64,000 nucleotides of DNA from Arthrobacter sp. H35-D1 (GTDB taxonomy: Bacteria; Actinomycetota; Actinomycetes; Actinomycetales; Micrococcaceae), in NCBI RefSeq assembly GCF_030063185.1, contig NZ_JASISP010000001.1, positions 1-64,000 on the forward strand, read 5' to 3'. Of the stretch, positions 36,033-45,172 are shown in pieces (positions within the stretch are counted from its first letter, which is position 1; the number at the start of each line of letters is the position of its first letter). Made by a program: the position numbers and the translations under genes. Below the pieces are notes generated by a model, which worked only from the letters and a program-made list of their open reading frames with translations, had not been told where the DNA came from and made no database searches.

Positions 36033-38065
36033 CAGTCTTCCGGTTGGCGTTGTCCGAACTCAAGCGAATGACGGGCGGGATCCTGCCCAAGCTCACCATC
36101 GTGGCCATGGTGATGGTCCCGCTGCTCTACGGGGCCGTGTATCTCTACGCCAACTGGGATCCCTACGGAAACCTCGACCAGCTCAAGGCCGCCGTGGTGG
36201 TTCAGGACCAGGGCGCCGTCACCAAGAACGGCGAGAAGCTGCAGGTTGGCGACGACGTTGCCAAGAACCTCATTGACGGCCACAAGTTTGATTGGGAGCG
36301 GGTGGACACGCCGGAGGAAGCCAACGCCGGGGTCAAGGCCGGGGAATTTGCTTTCGCTTTGACCATTCCCAAGGACTTTTCGGCCAATCTGGCCTCCCCG
36401 GAGAACTTTGACGCGGCCACGCAAGCGATGATGAGCGTGACCACCAACGACGCCAACAACTACCTGCTGACCTCCATCGTGGACAAGGTTGCCACGCAGG
36501 TGCATGCTTCGGTGGCACAGCAGGTGGGCGAGCAAACAGCCAATTCGCTGCTGACCGGCTATGGCACCATCCACGCCCAGCTGGTGAAGGCGGCCGACGG
36601 CGCGCAACAGTTGGCGGACGGCGCCACCGCCCTTGACAAGGGGGTGGGGACGTTGCAGTCGGGAACCGACGAACTGGTCAAGGGGTCCGATTCCCTGGTC
36701 GCCGGACAGCAGCAGCTGGTGACGGGGGCCAAGGCGCTGCAGTCCGGCGCTGCCGCCCTGGACAAGGGCCTGGACCAGTTGGAGACTCAAACCGCCACCC
36801 TGCCGGCGGACACCAAGACACTCTCCGATGGTGCAGCCGCCGTGGCCGCAGGCAATGCTGCCTTGAACACCAAGGTCCAGGAAGCGATCGGCACGGCCGG
36901 GAAGTTGGACGATGCGGCCACAGGGGCCATTGACGGCCAGCTCGACGCGCTGGTTGCCGACAAGGTTCTCACTACCGAGCAGGCGGCGGAAATCCGTTCT
37001 GCACTGGAATCGGCCACCAGCAGTGCGGCCGTCACGGACGTGAAGGACCAGCTCGCCACCGATGCCGCCGACATTCAAAAATTGGCCGACGGTTCAGCGG
37101 CGGTCGCGGCCGGAGCCGCCAAGCTGGCAAGCGCGACGCCGGCCCTCACCGCGGCGATTTCGCAGGCCCACGCCGGGGCCGGGGAACTGTACGACGGGGC
37201 GGCAACGCTGGCCACAGGGCAGGAGAGCGCCTTGAACGGAGCCACGCAGCTGGCCGGCGGAGCCGCGAAGCTCAACACCGGCACCGGCGACCTGAAGGAC
37301 GGCTCAGGCAAGCTATCGGCAGGCTCCACCGAACTGTCCACCCAGTTGAGCAAGGGGGCAGGGCAGGTTCCGGATCCCAATGACAAGGAGAAGGAAAACG
37401 CGGCCGGGGTCATTGCCGACCCCATCCGGGTTGAGTCGATTTCGCAGGCCCAGGCAGCGAACTATGGTTCGGGCCTGGCCCCGTTCTTCCTGGTTCTTGC
37501 CCTGTGGATTGGCGCGTTCATGCTGGTCCAGGTCATGCGCCCGCTCACGGTCCGGGCGCTGGCCTCCAATGCCCCGGCGTGGAAGATTGCCATTGGCGGT
37601 TGGCTGCCCTTTGCCACCGTGGCCACCGTCCAGGCGTTGCTGCTGTACGCGGTAGTGAAGTTTGGGTTGGGCCTGGAGCCGAGCCATCCATGGCTGACAC
37701 TGGGGTTGCTGTTGTTGGCGTCCCTGGCGTTTACCGCGTTGATTCAGGGCATTGTCGCGTTGTTGGGCACCCCCGGAAAGTTTGTGGTGCTGATCCTGCT
37801 GGTGCTCCAGCTGGTCTCTTCAGGTGGAACGTTCCCCTGGCAGACCATTCCGGAACCGCTGCACATCATGCATCAGGTGCTGCCCATGGGCCACGTGGTG
37901 GAAGGCATGCGACACCTCATCTACGGAGCGGATCTGGCGCCGCTGGTGCCCATTGTGTTGGGTTTGCTGGGCTACATGGTGCTGGGCTTCCTGCTCGCCT
38001 GGGCTGCCGTGGCCACGAAGAAGACGTGGACGCTCAAGACGCTGATGCCCGAAATCGAAGCGTAG
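36029..38065 (+). CDS. YhgE/Pip domain membrane protein
   Basis: A 678-residue protein. One helix near the N-terminus (LTIVAMVMVPLLYGAVYLYA) precedes a large extracellular region (about 45-460) with the Pip signature NWDPYGNLDQLKAAVVVQDQ and many Ala/Gly-rich repeats such as ADGAQQLADGATALDKGVG, typical of coiled or beta-helical stalks. Five helices close the protein (from APFFLVLALWIGAFMLVQVM). Relatives include the phage infection protein and type VII secretion accessory proteins. It is translationally coupled to the degenerate ATPase-like protein upstream. Confidence 0.9.
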   Translation: MTVFRLALSELKRMTGGILPKLTIVAMVMVPLLYGAVYLYANWDPYGNLDQLKAAVVVQDQGAVTKNGEKLQVGDDVAKNLIDGHKFDWERVDTPEEANAGVKAGEFAFALTIPKDFSANLASPENFDAATQAMMSVTTNDANNYLLTSIVDKVATQVHASVAQQVGEQTANSLLTGYGTIHAQLVKAADGAQQLADGATALDKGVGTLQSGTDELVKGSDSLVAGQQQLVTGAKALQSGAAALDKGLDQLETQTATLPADTKTLSDGAAAVAAGNAALNTKVQEAIGTAGKLDDAATGAIDGQLDALVADKVLTTEQAAEIRSALESATSSAAVTDVKDQLATDAADIQKLADGSAAVAAGAAKLASATPALTAAISQAHAGAGELYDGAATLATGQESALNGATQLAGGAAKLNTGTGDLKDGSGKLSAGSTELSTQLSKGAGQVPDPNDKEKENAAGVIADPIRVESISQAQAANYGSGLAPFFLVLALWIGAFMLVQVMRPLTVRALASNAPAWKIAIGGWLPFATVATVQALLLYAVVKFGLGLEPSHPWLTLGLLLLASLAFTALIQGIVALLGTPGKFVVLILLVLQLVSSGGTFPWQTIPEPLHIMHQVLPMGHVVEGMRHLIYGADLAPLVPIVLGLLGYMVLGFLLAWAAVATKKTWTLKTLMPEIEA

Positions 38066-38077
38066 CCGCGTTGCAAA

Positions 38078-38605
38078 CTAGCGCGGCACCACAAAGTTCG
38101 TCAGCTGGGCGTCCTGTCCGTCAAGGGTTGCCCAGTCCCCGCTGTGTTCAAAGACGGCAAAGGCGCTGGTGGGGAAACCGGAGGCCAAGTCCATGTAGGC
38201 GTCCTGGTCCGAATCCCTGGCGGCCAGGTGCAACGCCAAGGACTGGACCCCGGGCATGTGGCTGATGACCATCAGCGTGTTGACGGTCTCGGGGACGTGG
38301 TTCACCACCGACAGCATCGAAGTGGCACCGGCTGCGTAAAGCGCGCTCTCCAGCTTCGGAGTGGGCGCCTTCTCGCCCAGCTGCTGGCACACCCAGGTGC
38401 AGGTCTGCCTGGTGCGCAGCGCCGAGGAGCACAGGATGAAATCAGGCACCGTGTTGTTTTCCACGAGCCATTTGCCGGCCAGCGGTGCTTCGTTGTGTCC
38501 GCGCTGGGCCAACGGCCTGTCATGGTCGTCCACGCCCAGCGGGAAGGCCGCCTTGGCATGGCGCATCAGAATCAGCCGCTTGATGTGGTGTTCGCTCATT
38601 CCCAC
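38078..38605 (-). CDS. Histidine phosphatase, SixA-like
   Basis: A 175-residue phosphatase of the phosphoglycerate-mutase fold. The catalytic LILMRHAKAAFPLGVDDHDR contains the RH signature near residue 15; CSSALRTRQTCTWV and VISHMPGVQSLALHL hold the later Arg and His. SixA removes phosphate from histidine phosphotransfer domains; other members act on small molecules. Start is GTG 38605 or ATG 38599; neither has a strong ribosome binding site. Confidence 0.85.
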   Translation of the reverse strand: MGMSEHHIKRLILMRHAKAAFPLGVDDHDRPLAQRGHNEAPLAGKWLVENNTVPDFILCSSALRTRQTCTWVCQQLGEKAPTPKLESALYAAGATSMLSVVNHVPETVNTLMVISHMPGVQSLALHLAARDSDQDAYMDLASGFPTSAFAVFEHSGDWATLDGQDAQLTNFVVPR

Positions 38606-38734
38606 AGTTTAGTTGAGCCGTGCTCGAGTTGAACCAGGCGTCAGTGGAACCACCGTTAAAGCAGTACGACGGCGGAGCACCCACCCGCCAGGTGAGCTGT
38701 CCGCCGTCGTGCTTGCCGAGCTGGGGCGTGGGGA

Positions 38735-39577
38735 TCAGATGGAGTATTCGGGTGCCGCCCAGACAACCACTTCGGGGTGCTCGTAGAAGCGGTAACCCTC
38801 GCCGCGGACGGTGCGCACGGTGTTGGCCAGGCGGCCCAGCTTCGAGCGCAGGCGGCGGATGTGGACGTCGATGGTGCGTTCGTTGGGGACCTCGTCGGCG
38901 TTGGACCACAGGCCTTCGAGGAGTTCGTCGCGGCCCACGGTGCGGGTGCCGTTTTCGACAAGGTAGTTCAACAGCTCGAATTCCTTGAACGTCAGGTTCA
39001 GCGTGTCCCCGTCGAGGTGGACTTCGCGGCGGGCCAGATCGATCAGCACGCCGGAGGGGCGTTGCTCGGCCACCGGAATCCGCACCGCTTCGTGACGCTG
39101 GCGCGCTGCCACGGTGGGGTCGCCGAACGTTGAGCGGACCACGTCCAGGGGTGTGCCAACAGCGTCCGACGGCGCAATCGCCACCGCGGCGTAGCTCTGG
39201 GCCTGCGGGACAAGGGTTTGGGCGTAGGCACGGATGTCCTGGGCCAGCTTGGCCAGCGAGGTGCCGGCTGCCGCTGCGGTGTCTTCGTCGACGCCAACAT
39301 AGAGGACAAAGCCGCGGGCGAGATTGTCGGGGCTGACGCCGCGCAGTTTCTCGGCACCGCCGGCAATCACTGGGGTGGGTGCTGTCATTGGATTGCTGTC
39401 GCTTCCCGGGTAGGCGCGCAGCCGGTCGGCGGCGCTGGATGATTCGGGGCGGAAGCTGGAATAGCCGGGCTGCTCGGTTGAAACGGGGCCTGCCAGCGAA
39501 CCGGTCCCTGTGCTGCGGGCGACGGCCTTGGCGGCGTTGCGTACGGAAATGTGGACGTATCCAGATGCTACTGACAT
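38735..39577 (-). CDS. Winged-helix regulator with PhoB-type C-terminal domain
   Basis: A 280-residue DNA-binding protein. The C-terminal domain (about 170-265) is of the OmpR/PhoB type: DLARREVHLDGDTLNLTFKE, VENGTRTVGRDELLEGLW, RTIDVHIRRLRSKLG and VRGEGYRF. The N-terminal part has no receiver-domain aspartate pattern; it contains SPDNLARGFVLYVGVDEDTA and may bind another signal. ATG 39577 follows AGGTAG. It is an orphan regulator without a neighbouring kinase. Confidence 0.85.
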   Translation of the reverse strand: MSVASGYVHISVRNAAKAVARSTGTGSLAGPVSTEQPGYSSFRPESSSAADRLRAYPGSDSNPMTAPTPVIAGGAEKLRGVSPDNLARGFVLYVGVDEDTAAAAGTSLAKLAQDIRAYAQTLVPQAQSYAAVAIAPSDAVGTPLDVVRSTFGDPTVAARQRHEAVRIPVAEQRPSGVLIDLARREVHLDGDTLNLTFKEFELLNYLVENGTRTVGRDELLEGLWSNADEVPNERTIDVHIRRLRSKLGRLANTVRTVRGEGYRFYEHPEVVVWAAPEYSI

Positions 39578-39590
39578 TGAACTACCTAGG

Positions 39591-40303
39591 TGTATGGCCG
39601 TACTCAACGGCGCGAATGCTTCCATTGGTTCTGCACTCCAGAACCTTTGCTGCCCTGTGCCAGGGCCGGCCCAGAGGCCAAAACTGGTGCGTGCCTGTCC
39701 CGCGTTGCGTGGGTGCTGGCGGTGCGTGGCTACCAGGGTTGTTAGTTAGGCCTGCATTCGACAACCACAAAGAAACCGTCCGGTCGCTCCGAGACGGAGC
39801 GGTGCTGCGGCTGCAGAGTTCACTGAGTGGTTGTTCACATGGGCTAGTTTGCTACGTAACAAAGCGAACTTGCAAGTAACAAAGGCCCAAAGCGTCCAGC
39901 ATGTGGGATTCTGCGCTAATTTGTGACCAACGTCGCGTTGTTGCATTGCTCTCGTTTTGCGGGCAAATGACGGCTTGTGTCAAATATAATCAATAATGAC
40001 ACGGCTATTACCGACATTAATTTGATCAAATACGCGTTTCGAGCAAAAATATTCATCTCGTGCCAATGCACGCTTGAGCTTCCTTGGGCAACTCATGGAG
40101 GGAACCCAGAGAATTGCCAGTTTTTCACGCTAGGTAAACAGGAGTTTACCAATCGTCGACTTCCCGGGGTGGCTGGCCGGGCTTGTCTGCTGCCGCAACC
40201 GAGCTGCCCATGGCTCGAGGCATCGAGCGGCCGAAGAGTCCAGGCGTCGAGAGAACTGAGAGTGGAGCGGCCGAGGGGCGTGGCGACTGCGGCGGGACTG
40301 CCC
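39591..40303. other. Intergenic region without recognised gene
   Basis: About 700 bp lie between the regulator and the MFS gene. No ORF has convincing coding character. The stretch 39950-40080 is AT-rich, with GTGTCA and TGACAC about 14 bp apart. The rest is GC-rich. It may hold the regulator promoter and horizontally acquired DNA; nothing more specific is seen. Confidence 0.5.
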
Positions 40304-41578
40304 TTAGGCTCCGGAGCGATGCGGGACCAACACCCGCCAGGACGGCCGCAGGCCCCTGAACTGGTCGCGCAGCCTGACGTTGTTGCGTCGGTTCATCAGC
40401 AGCAAGGCTGCCAGGCCGGCCAGGATGGCCACCACGGCTCCCATGCCCAGGGACCAGCGGGCGCCGAATTCAGTGGCGATCCATCCCACCAGCGGAGCGC
40501 CGATGGGAGTGCCGCCCTGCAAGACCACCATGTAAACAGCGAGCACCCGGCCACGCATCGCCGCATCGGTATTCAGTTGCACCGTGGTGTTGCATGCGTT
40601 CATGAACGTCAACGAGGCGACCCCCACGGGCACGAGGGCCAGTGCGTACAGGACATAGCTGGGCATGAAGGCTGCGATTGCCACTGTTACGCCGAACGCG
40701 AGCGCCCCGCCGACGATGTACAGCATGCGCATGTTCTTGCGCCGCGCAGCCATGAGGGCTGCGGCCAGTGTTCCAACGGCCATGACCGAGCCCAGCAGCC
40801 CGTACTCCCCCGGACCCAAATGGAACACGGTCGTGGCCATGAGTGCGTTGGTAATCTGGAAATTCATGCCGAAGGTGCCCACCAGGAATACAAGGACCAT
40901 GATCATCATCAGGTCCGGGCGCTGGCGGATGTACGCCAGCCCCTCGCGGATCTGCCCCTTGGCGCGCGGCACCCGAACGGCAGGGAACAGTTCCTTGGTG
41001 CGCATCCTCCACAGCGAGAAGATCACGGCCGCAAAGCTTGCAGCGTTGATCAGGAAAGCCGGGCCGGTCCCCACCATCGCAATGACGAGCCCCGCCACGC
41101 CCGGGCCGGCCAGGCGGGCCAGGTTGAAGGAGGCACTGTTGAGGGCGACGGCGTTGGGCACGTCTTCCTTCGAAACCACTTCAGAGACAAAGGCCTGCCG
41201 CGACGGCGCATCAAAGGCACTGGCAACACCGAGCAGGAGCGCCAACGCATACACGTGCCACAGTTGTACAGACCCCGTGACGACCAGGATTCCCAACAAA
41301 AGCGCACAAAACCCCATGGCGGTCTGCGTGATGAGCAACAGCTTGCGCTTGTTGACCCTGTCCCCGAGCAGTCCCGCGTAGGGGCCAAGGAACACGATGG
41401 GCAAAAATTGCAGGCCGGTGGTAATGCCGGCGGCGGTCCCCGAGTTGTGGGTCAGGACAGTAAGCACCAACCAGTCCTGGGCCACCCGCTGCATCCACGT
41501 GCCGATGTTGGAAACCAGCGCTCCTGTCACCCAGAGCCTGTAGTTGAATACCTTGAGGGCGCGAAACATTGAATTCAC
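40304..41578 (-). CDS. MFS exporter (EntS-like)
   Basis: A 424-residue transporter with about twelve helices. Motifs include NYRLWVTGALVSNIGTWMQR, FLGPYAGLLGDRVNKRK (motif A after helix 2) and DAPSRQAFVSEVV, typical of the MFS_3 group of exporters. It starts with GTG next to the MarR stop, with GGAGATGAG upstream, so both are one transcript. Such pairs usually export toxic compounds or antibiotics under MarR control. Confidence 0.88.
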   Translation of the reverse strand: MNSMFRALKVFNYRLWVTGALVSNIGTWMQRVAQDWLVLTVLTHNSGTAAGITTGLQFLPIVFLGPYAGLLGDRVNKRKLLLITQTAMGFCALLLGILVVTGSVQLWHVYALALLLGVASAFDAPSRQAFVSEVVSKEDVPNAVALNSASFNLARLAGPGVAGLVIAMVGTGPAFLINAASFAAVIFSLWRMRTKELFPAVRVPRAKGQIREGLAYIRQRPDLMMIMVLVFLVGTFGMNFQITNALMATTVFHLGPGEYGLLGSVMAVGTLAAALMAARRKNMRMLYIVGGALAFGVTVAIAAFMPSYVLYALALVPVGVASLTFMNACNTTVQLNTDAAMRGRVLAVYMVVLQGGTPIGAPLVGWIATEFGARWSLGMGAVVAILAGLAALLLMNRRNNVRLRDQFRGLRPSWRVLVPHRSGA

Positions 41579-42250
41579 TTAGGCGCTCATCTCCTGCAGG
41601 ATCAAGGCCGCCTCGTGGAGCGTGGCACGTTCTTGCGGCGTGAGTGCAGCCACCTGCCGGGCCAGCCACGCAGTCCGCTTGGACCGGGCGCGCAGGAGGG
41701 CGGTGGAGCCGGACTCCGTGATGCTCACCAGCACCTGTCGCTTGTCCTGCGGGTTCTCCCCGCGCCCCACCAGCCCTGAGGCAGCCAAGGCGTTGACGAT
41801 CCGCGTCATGGAAGGGGCCTGGATCTGTTCCCTGGCGGCCAATTGGCCCACTGTCCGGGGACCTTCCAAGATGGCCGCCAGCACTGAATACTGCCCTGGG
41901 CTGATGTCCGTGGACGCCGCTTCGGCCCGCAACCGGCGCGAGGTGCGCATCACTGCCACCCGCAGTTCGGCGGCCAGGGGTCCGGCGCCAATGGACCTGC
42001 CGGCCCTGCCCGCCCTGCCAAGCAGCCCGGCAGACTTCCCCACCTCTAGCGCAGGCTCTTCTGTTGCAGGCTCCACCGGCGCAGGCTCCACCGGCGCAGG
42101 CTCCACCGGCGCAGGCTCCACCGGCGCAGGCTCCACCGGCGCGGGCTCCACCGGCGCGGGCTCCACCGGCGCGGGCTCCACCGTTGCAGGGTCCACCAGC
42201 GTGGGCGACCCGGTGTCCGGCGTCGTGCGTTGCAGGGAAGTGTCAGTCAT
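41579..42250 (-). CDS. MarR-family regulator with VEPAP-repeat N-terminus
   Basis: A 223-residue protein. Residues 20-65 consist of about eight VEPAP repeats. Residues 75-220 form a MarR domain: SPGQYSVLAAILEGPRTVGQ, LAAREQIQAPSMTRIVNALA and VGRGENPQDKRQVLVSIT (wing). It probably represses its own operon with the MFS gene. The repeat region is encoded by near-identical 15-bp units and can change length by slippage. Confidence 0.88.
   Translation of the reverse strand: MTDTSLQRTTPDTGSPTLVDPATVEPAPVEPAPVEPAPVEPAPVEPAPVEPAPVEPAPVEPATEEPALEVGKSAGLLGRAGRAGRSIGAGPLAAELRVAVMRTSRRLRAEAASTDISPGQYSVLAAILEGPRTVGQLAAREQIQAPSMTRIVNALAASGLVGRGENPQDKRQVLVSITESGSTALLRARSKRTAWLARQVAALTPQERATLHEAALILQEMSA
42066..42190. 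repeat. 15-bp coding repeat in the MarR gene
   Basis: The unit GGCGCAGGCTCCACC, with a GGCGCGGGCTCCACC variant, occurs about eight times in frame and encodes VEPAP. Confidence 0.9.
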
Positions 42251-42439
42251 CGAGGGTCAGCTGCCTAGGAAGTATGTTTTGTGTGCACCGGGTTTTCACT
42301 TTATATCGTTAGCATTGCTAAGTAAATGTTGTTTTGCTCACCCTGCTACAAAGCTCGTTACCAAAATGTGACACAAGGTCTCGTTTCCGTTACGCTGGCA
42401 AACGTGCCTGCTGAGCCACCAACGGTTCATGGCACAGAT

Positions 42440-42635
42440 GGACGGTTCGCCGAGCTCTGCCGCCGCCCATTTCCCTCCATTCCCGTGGCAGAGACGGGGG
42501 AACCAATCTTTGCGGGCCTCCACTTGGAAGCCCTTGGGGTTAAGCCAACGCAGCACTTTAGGCCATTTTGCCTGCGCCGCGTAGCCGGATTCTCTAGTCC
42601 GTTCCCGACAGCTCACCTCGCAGGCGTAGAGAGGC
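42440..42635 (+). promoter_or_regulatory. ydaO/yuaA-type c-di-AMP riboswitch
   Basis: The 200-base leader has the conserved blocks of this class in order: GCTCTGCCGCC, GACGGGGGAACCAA, TTGGGGTTAAG, the short GCC hairpins, and CCCGACAGCTCACCTCGCAGG followed by CGTAGAGAGG. It ends eight bases before the transglycosylase-like start. In actinobacteria these riboswitches precede cell-wall hydrolase genes and turn them off when c-di-AMP is bound. Confidence 0.9.
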
Positions 42636-42642
42636 CACACCC

Positions 42643-43401
42643 ATGTCTGCATCACCCCAACGCGGCCGTCGCCGTGCCGAAAACGTCAGCCGCCCGTCAC
42701 TTTTTGCGCTCTCCGCAGCCGGCAAGGGGACAAGGGCAGCGGGCAGGTCAAGTGTCACCACCACCGCCAAATGCATGGCGGCCGTGGCCGTTGTCGGGGC
42801 GCTCGTGGCCGCCGGTGCAGTGACCCAATCAGAGGAAACCACCGCTTCGGCGCAGAATGGCGCCAACCTGCTGGCAGCTCCGGGACACGCTTCGGCACCT
42901 GCCGTTTCGGCTCCGCTTGATGCACCCATCACTTTCCCGGGCGCGGACGTCAGCTCGAAGCCGTCCGCCGCCCCCACCTCCGCAGCTGCAAAGGCCCAGG
43001 CTGCCAAGGTAGAGCCCATCGCCGCCCCCAGCGAAGCGCCCAGTGCAGCGCCCAGCAAGGCTCCCGCACCCGCTGCTGCCCCCGTCGTGGTGGACGACCC
43101 CGCCGCCGCCCAAGCCTTTGCCTCCGCGGAACTGGCCACCCGTGGCTGGGGTGCAGGCGAGATGAGCTGCCTGACCCAGCTGTGGAACCGCGAATCGGAA
43201 TGGCTCACCTCCGCCGAAAACCCCAACGGCGGCGCTTACGGCATTGCCCAGTCCCTGCCTGCAGAAAAAATGGCAAGCGTCGCCGGCGACTGGAAGACCA
43301 ACTACGAAACCCAGATCATCTGGGGACTGGGCTACATCGAGGAGCGCTACGGTTCCCCTTGCGCCGCCTGGGGCCACTCAAACGCCGTCAACTGGTACTA
43401 A
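42643..43401 (+). CDS. Secreted SLT-like transglycosylase domain protein
   Basis: A 252-residue protein. The N-terminus is basic with one hydrophobic helix (AAVAVVGALVAAGAV) that acts as signal or anchor. Residues 60-170 are Ala/Pro-rich. The C-terminal 85 residues (GWGAGEMSCLTQLWNRESEW, NPNGGAYGIAQSLPAEKM, GLGYIEERYGSPCAAWGHS) are a short lysozyme-like SLT domain with the catalytic-type Glu in NRESEW. It is under the c-di-AMP riboswitch and likely remodels peptidoglycan outside the cell. Confidence 0.87.
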   Translation: MSASPQRGRRRAENVSRPSLFALSAAGKGTRAAGRSSVTTTAKCMAAVAVVGALVAAGAVTQSEETTASAQNGANLLAAPGHASAPAVSAPLDAPITFPGADVSSKPSAAPTSAAAKAQAAKVEPIAAPSEAPSAAPSKAPAPAAAPVVVDDPAAAQAFASAELATRGWGAGEMSCLTQLWNRESEWLTSAENPNGGAYGIAQSLPAEKMASVAGDWKTNYETQIIWGLGYIEERYGSPCAAWGHSNAVNWY

Positions 43402-43436
43402 AGTTCCCGGCCGTGCAGCACGTGTCGAGGTGGCGC

Positions 43437-44288
43437 GTGTCGAACAATCCTGACCCCGTCTTGCTGCCTGGCGACCTTCCTTCGTTGAACGCCATTGCCG
43501 GCGGCACCATCGAGCTGCGCGACGCCCGCAGCGCTTCCACTCGCACCGTCGGATTGCTGCCTTTCGAGCTGGGCCGGACCGCAGTCACCTCCGCGCAATG
43601 GCTTGCCGTGCAGCGGCTGGCCACGGAGCGGCTGGCACTGGAGCACCAGACCCCGCAGCACGACGTCGAGCGTGGCAAAACCGTGCCGATCAACCCCGTC
43701 ACATGGTTCGAGGCTGTCCGCTGGTGCAACGCCGCTTCAACATTGGCCGGTGCAGCACCGGCGTATCAAATCAGCGGCCGCAACGTTGCATGGCATCCAG
43801 GCAGCGACGGCTTTCGGCTGCCCACCGAAGCAGAATGGGAGTGGGCTGCCCGTGCGGGAACCTCCACCCCCAGATACGGGGAGCTGGCGGACATCGCCTG
43901 GACGGCAGCCGATCACGTGGCAGGTCCGCAACCCGTGGGAGGAAAAGCGGCCAACAGCTTCGGTTTGTTCGACATGATCGGGAACGTGTGGGAATGGTGC
44001 TGGGATTATGCCGACACGGCCCGCTACGGGGACTACAGAAGCTTGCGCGGTGCCGGCTGGGACGATCCCTCGTGGAGCGCCCGGGCCTCAGTGCGCCGTG
44101 GCAGCGCCCCGGACGCGATCCTGGAAGACGTGGGATTCAGGGTGGCCCGCGGAGCCGTTGCTGCCCCGGGTTCCACCACCACACAGGGCTGGTCCGCCGA
44201 CGCCGACAGACAGCGGGCAGCCATCAAGGGGCCGTTGCCCATCGGGTGGACGCCGCTGCGATCCCTGCTTGAACGCTCCGGCGACTGA
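43437..44288 (+). CDS. SUMF1/FGE-fold protein
   Basis: A 283-residue protein of the formylglycine-generating-enzyme fold. Signatures are LGRTAVTSAQWLAVQRLA, PVTWFEAVRWCNAAS, RLPTEAEWEWAARAG, GLFDMIGNVWEWCWD and LRGAGWDDPSWSARASVRRG. The Cys pair that binds copper in true FGE, in the segment before the C-terminus, is missing (SVRRGSAPDAILEDVGFRVARG), so sulfatase activation is unlikely. The start GTG 43437 has GAGG six bases upstream. The function is unknown; the fold also serves in ergothioneine and other oxidases. Confidence 0.78.
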   Translation: MSNNPDPVLLPGDLPSLNAIAGGTIELRDARSASTRTVGLLPFELGRTAVTSAQWLAVQRLATERLALEHQTPQHDVERGKTVPINPVTWFEAVRWCNAASTLAGAAPAYQISGRNVAWHPGSDGFRLPTEAEWEWAARAGTSTPRYGELADIAWTAADHVAGPQPVGGKAANSFGLFDMIGNVWEWCWDYADTARYGDYRSLRGAGWDDPSWSARASVRRGSAPDAILEDVGFRVARGAVAAPGSTTTQGWSADADRQRAAIKGPLPIGWTPLRSLLERSGD

Positions 44289-44338
44289 CACCGGCCTTCC
44301 TTCGCGCGTCGACGGGCGCGCGACGACGGGGCCACCGT

Positions 44339-44368
44339 GCGCACGGGCCCACGCCTGAGCCCGTGCGC
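44339..44368. terminator. Hairpin after the SUMF1-fold gene
   Basis: GCGCACGGGC pairs with GCCCGTGCGC around a 10-base loop, 50 bp after the stop. No T-run follows, but it lies between two convergent genes. Confidence 0.5.
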
Positions 44369-44405
44369 GCCGAGAACGGGGTATCCAAACACCGTTTTCG
44401 CCGAA

Positions 44406-44465
44406 GACGGGGCTACCTCGCCAACTGGCCGAAAAGATACGCCGTCGCCGCCAGTTGGCCCCGTC
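44406..44465. terminator. Long nested hairpin before upp end
   Basis: GACGGGGC (44406-44413) and GCCAACTGGC (44420-44429) pair with GCCAGTTGGCCCCGTC (44450-44465). It lies about 47 bp past the upp stop on the minus strand and may end upp transcripts. Confidence 0.5.
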
Positions 44466-44511
44466 GTCAGCGTCGGCGCAACTACAAGCGACGTCAGCGC
44501 CCCGGAAAGGC

Positions 44512-45150
44512 TCAGTCGACCACTCCGTACAGGCGGTCGCCGGCATCGCCGAGTCCCGGCACAATGTACGCGTTCTCATCCAAGCCCTCGTCAATGGCGG
44601 CCAGCACCACGTGCACGTTGTCGCGTCCGCCGTGGGCTGCCTCCAGCTTCGCGAGGCCTTCCGGCGCTGCCAGCAGGCAGATGCAGGTGATGTCCGCTGC
44701 CCCGCGGTCAAACAGGAACTTGAAGGCCTCGATCAGCGTGCCTCCGGTGGCCAGCATGGGGTCGAGGACATAAACCTGCCGGCCGGTCAGGTCCTCGGGC
44801 AGGCGCTCGGCGTAGGTGATCGCCTCAAGCGTTTCCTCGTTGCGGGCCATGCCCAGAAAGCCCACTTCAGCCGTGGGCAGCAAGCGGGTCATGCCCTCGA
44901 GCATGCCCAGGCCGGCGCGCAGGATCGGCACCACCAGCGGTGTGGGCTTGACCAGTCCGGTGCCAACTGTGGAGGTCACGGGGGTTTCAATGTTGACGGG
45001 CTCCACCCGCACTTCCCGGGTCGCCTCGTACGCCAGCAGGGTCACCAATTCCTCGGTGAGCTGGCGAAACACCGGCGACGGGGTGTCTTTGTCCCGCAGG
45101 ACAGTCAATTTGTGGGCAATCAGCGGATGATCCGCAACCAGTACGCGCAT
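44512..45150 (-). CDS. upp: Uracil phosphoribosyltransferase
   Basis: A 212-residue salvage enzyme making UMP from uracil and PRPP. Signatures are [19 protein letters not shown]-like start ([20 protein letters not shown]), [17 protein letters not shown], the PRPP loop [20 protein letters not shown] and the uracil site [15 protein letters not shown]. Length is typical. It is divergent from tadA with 22 bp between the starts. Confidence 0.96.
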   Translation of the reverse strand: MRVLVADHPLIAHKLTVLRDKDTPSPVFRQLTEELVTLLAYEATREVRVEPVNIETPVTSTVGTGLVKPTPLVVPILRAGLGMLEGMTRLLPTAEVGFLGMARNEETLEAITYAERLPEDLTGRQVYVLDPMLATGGTLIEAFKFLFDRGAADITCICLLAAPEGLAKLEAAHGGRDNVHVVLAAIDEGLDENAYIVPGLGDAGDRLYGVVD

Positions 45151-45172
45151 GAATAAAAGCTACCATTGAGCC

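Noticed and set aside
35171-37078. 635-codon minus-strand ORF across the YhgE/Pip region
   Set aside because: Gly/Val/Gln-rich shadow of the repetitive plus-strand protein; no motif or start site.
43437-44288. Formylglycine-generating enzyme for the sulfatase at 19655
   Set aside because: The copper-binding Cys pair of true FGE is missing, and the genes are 22 kb apart.
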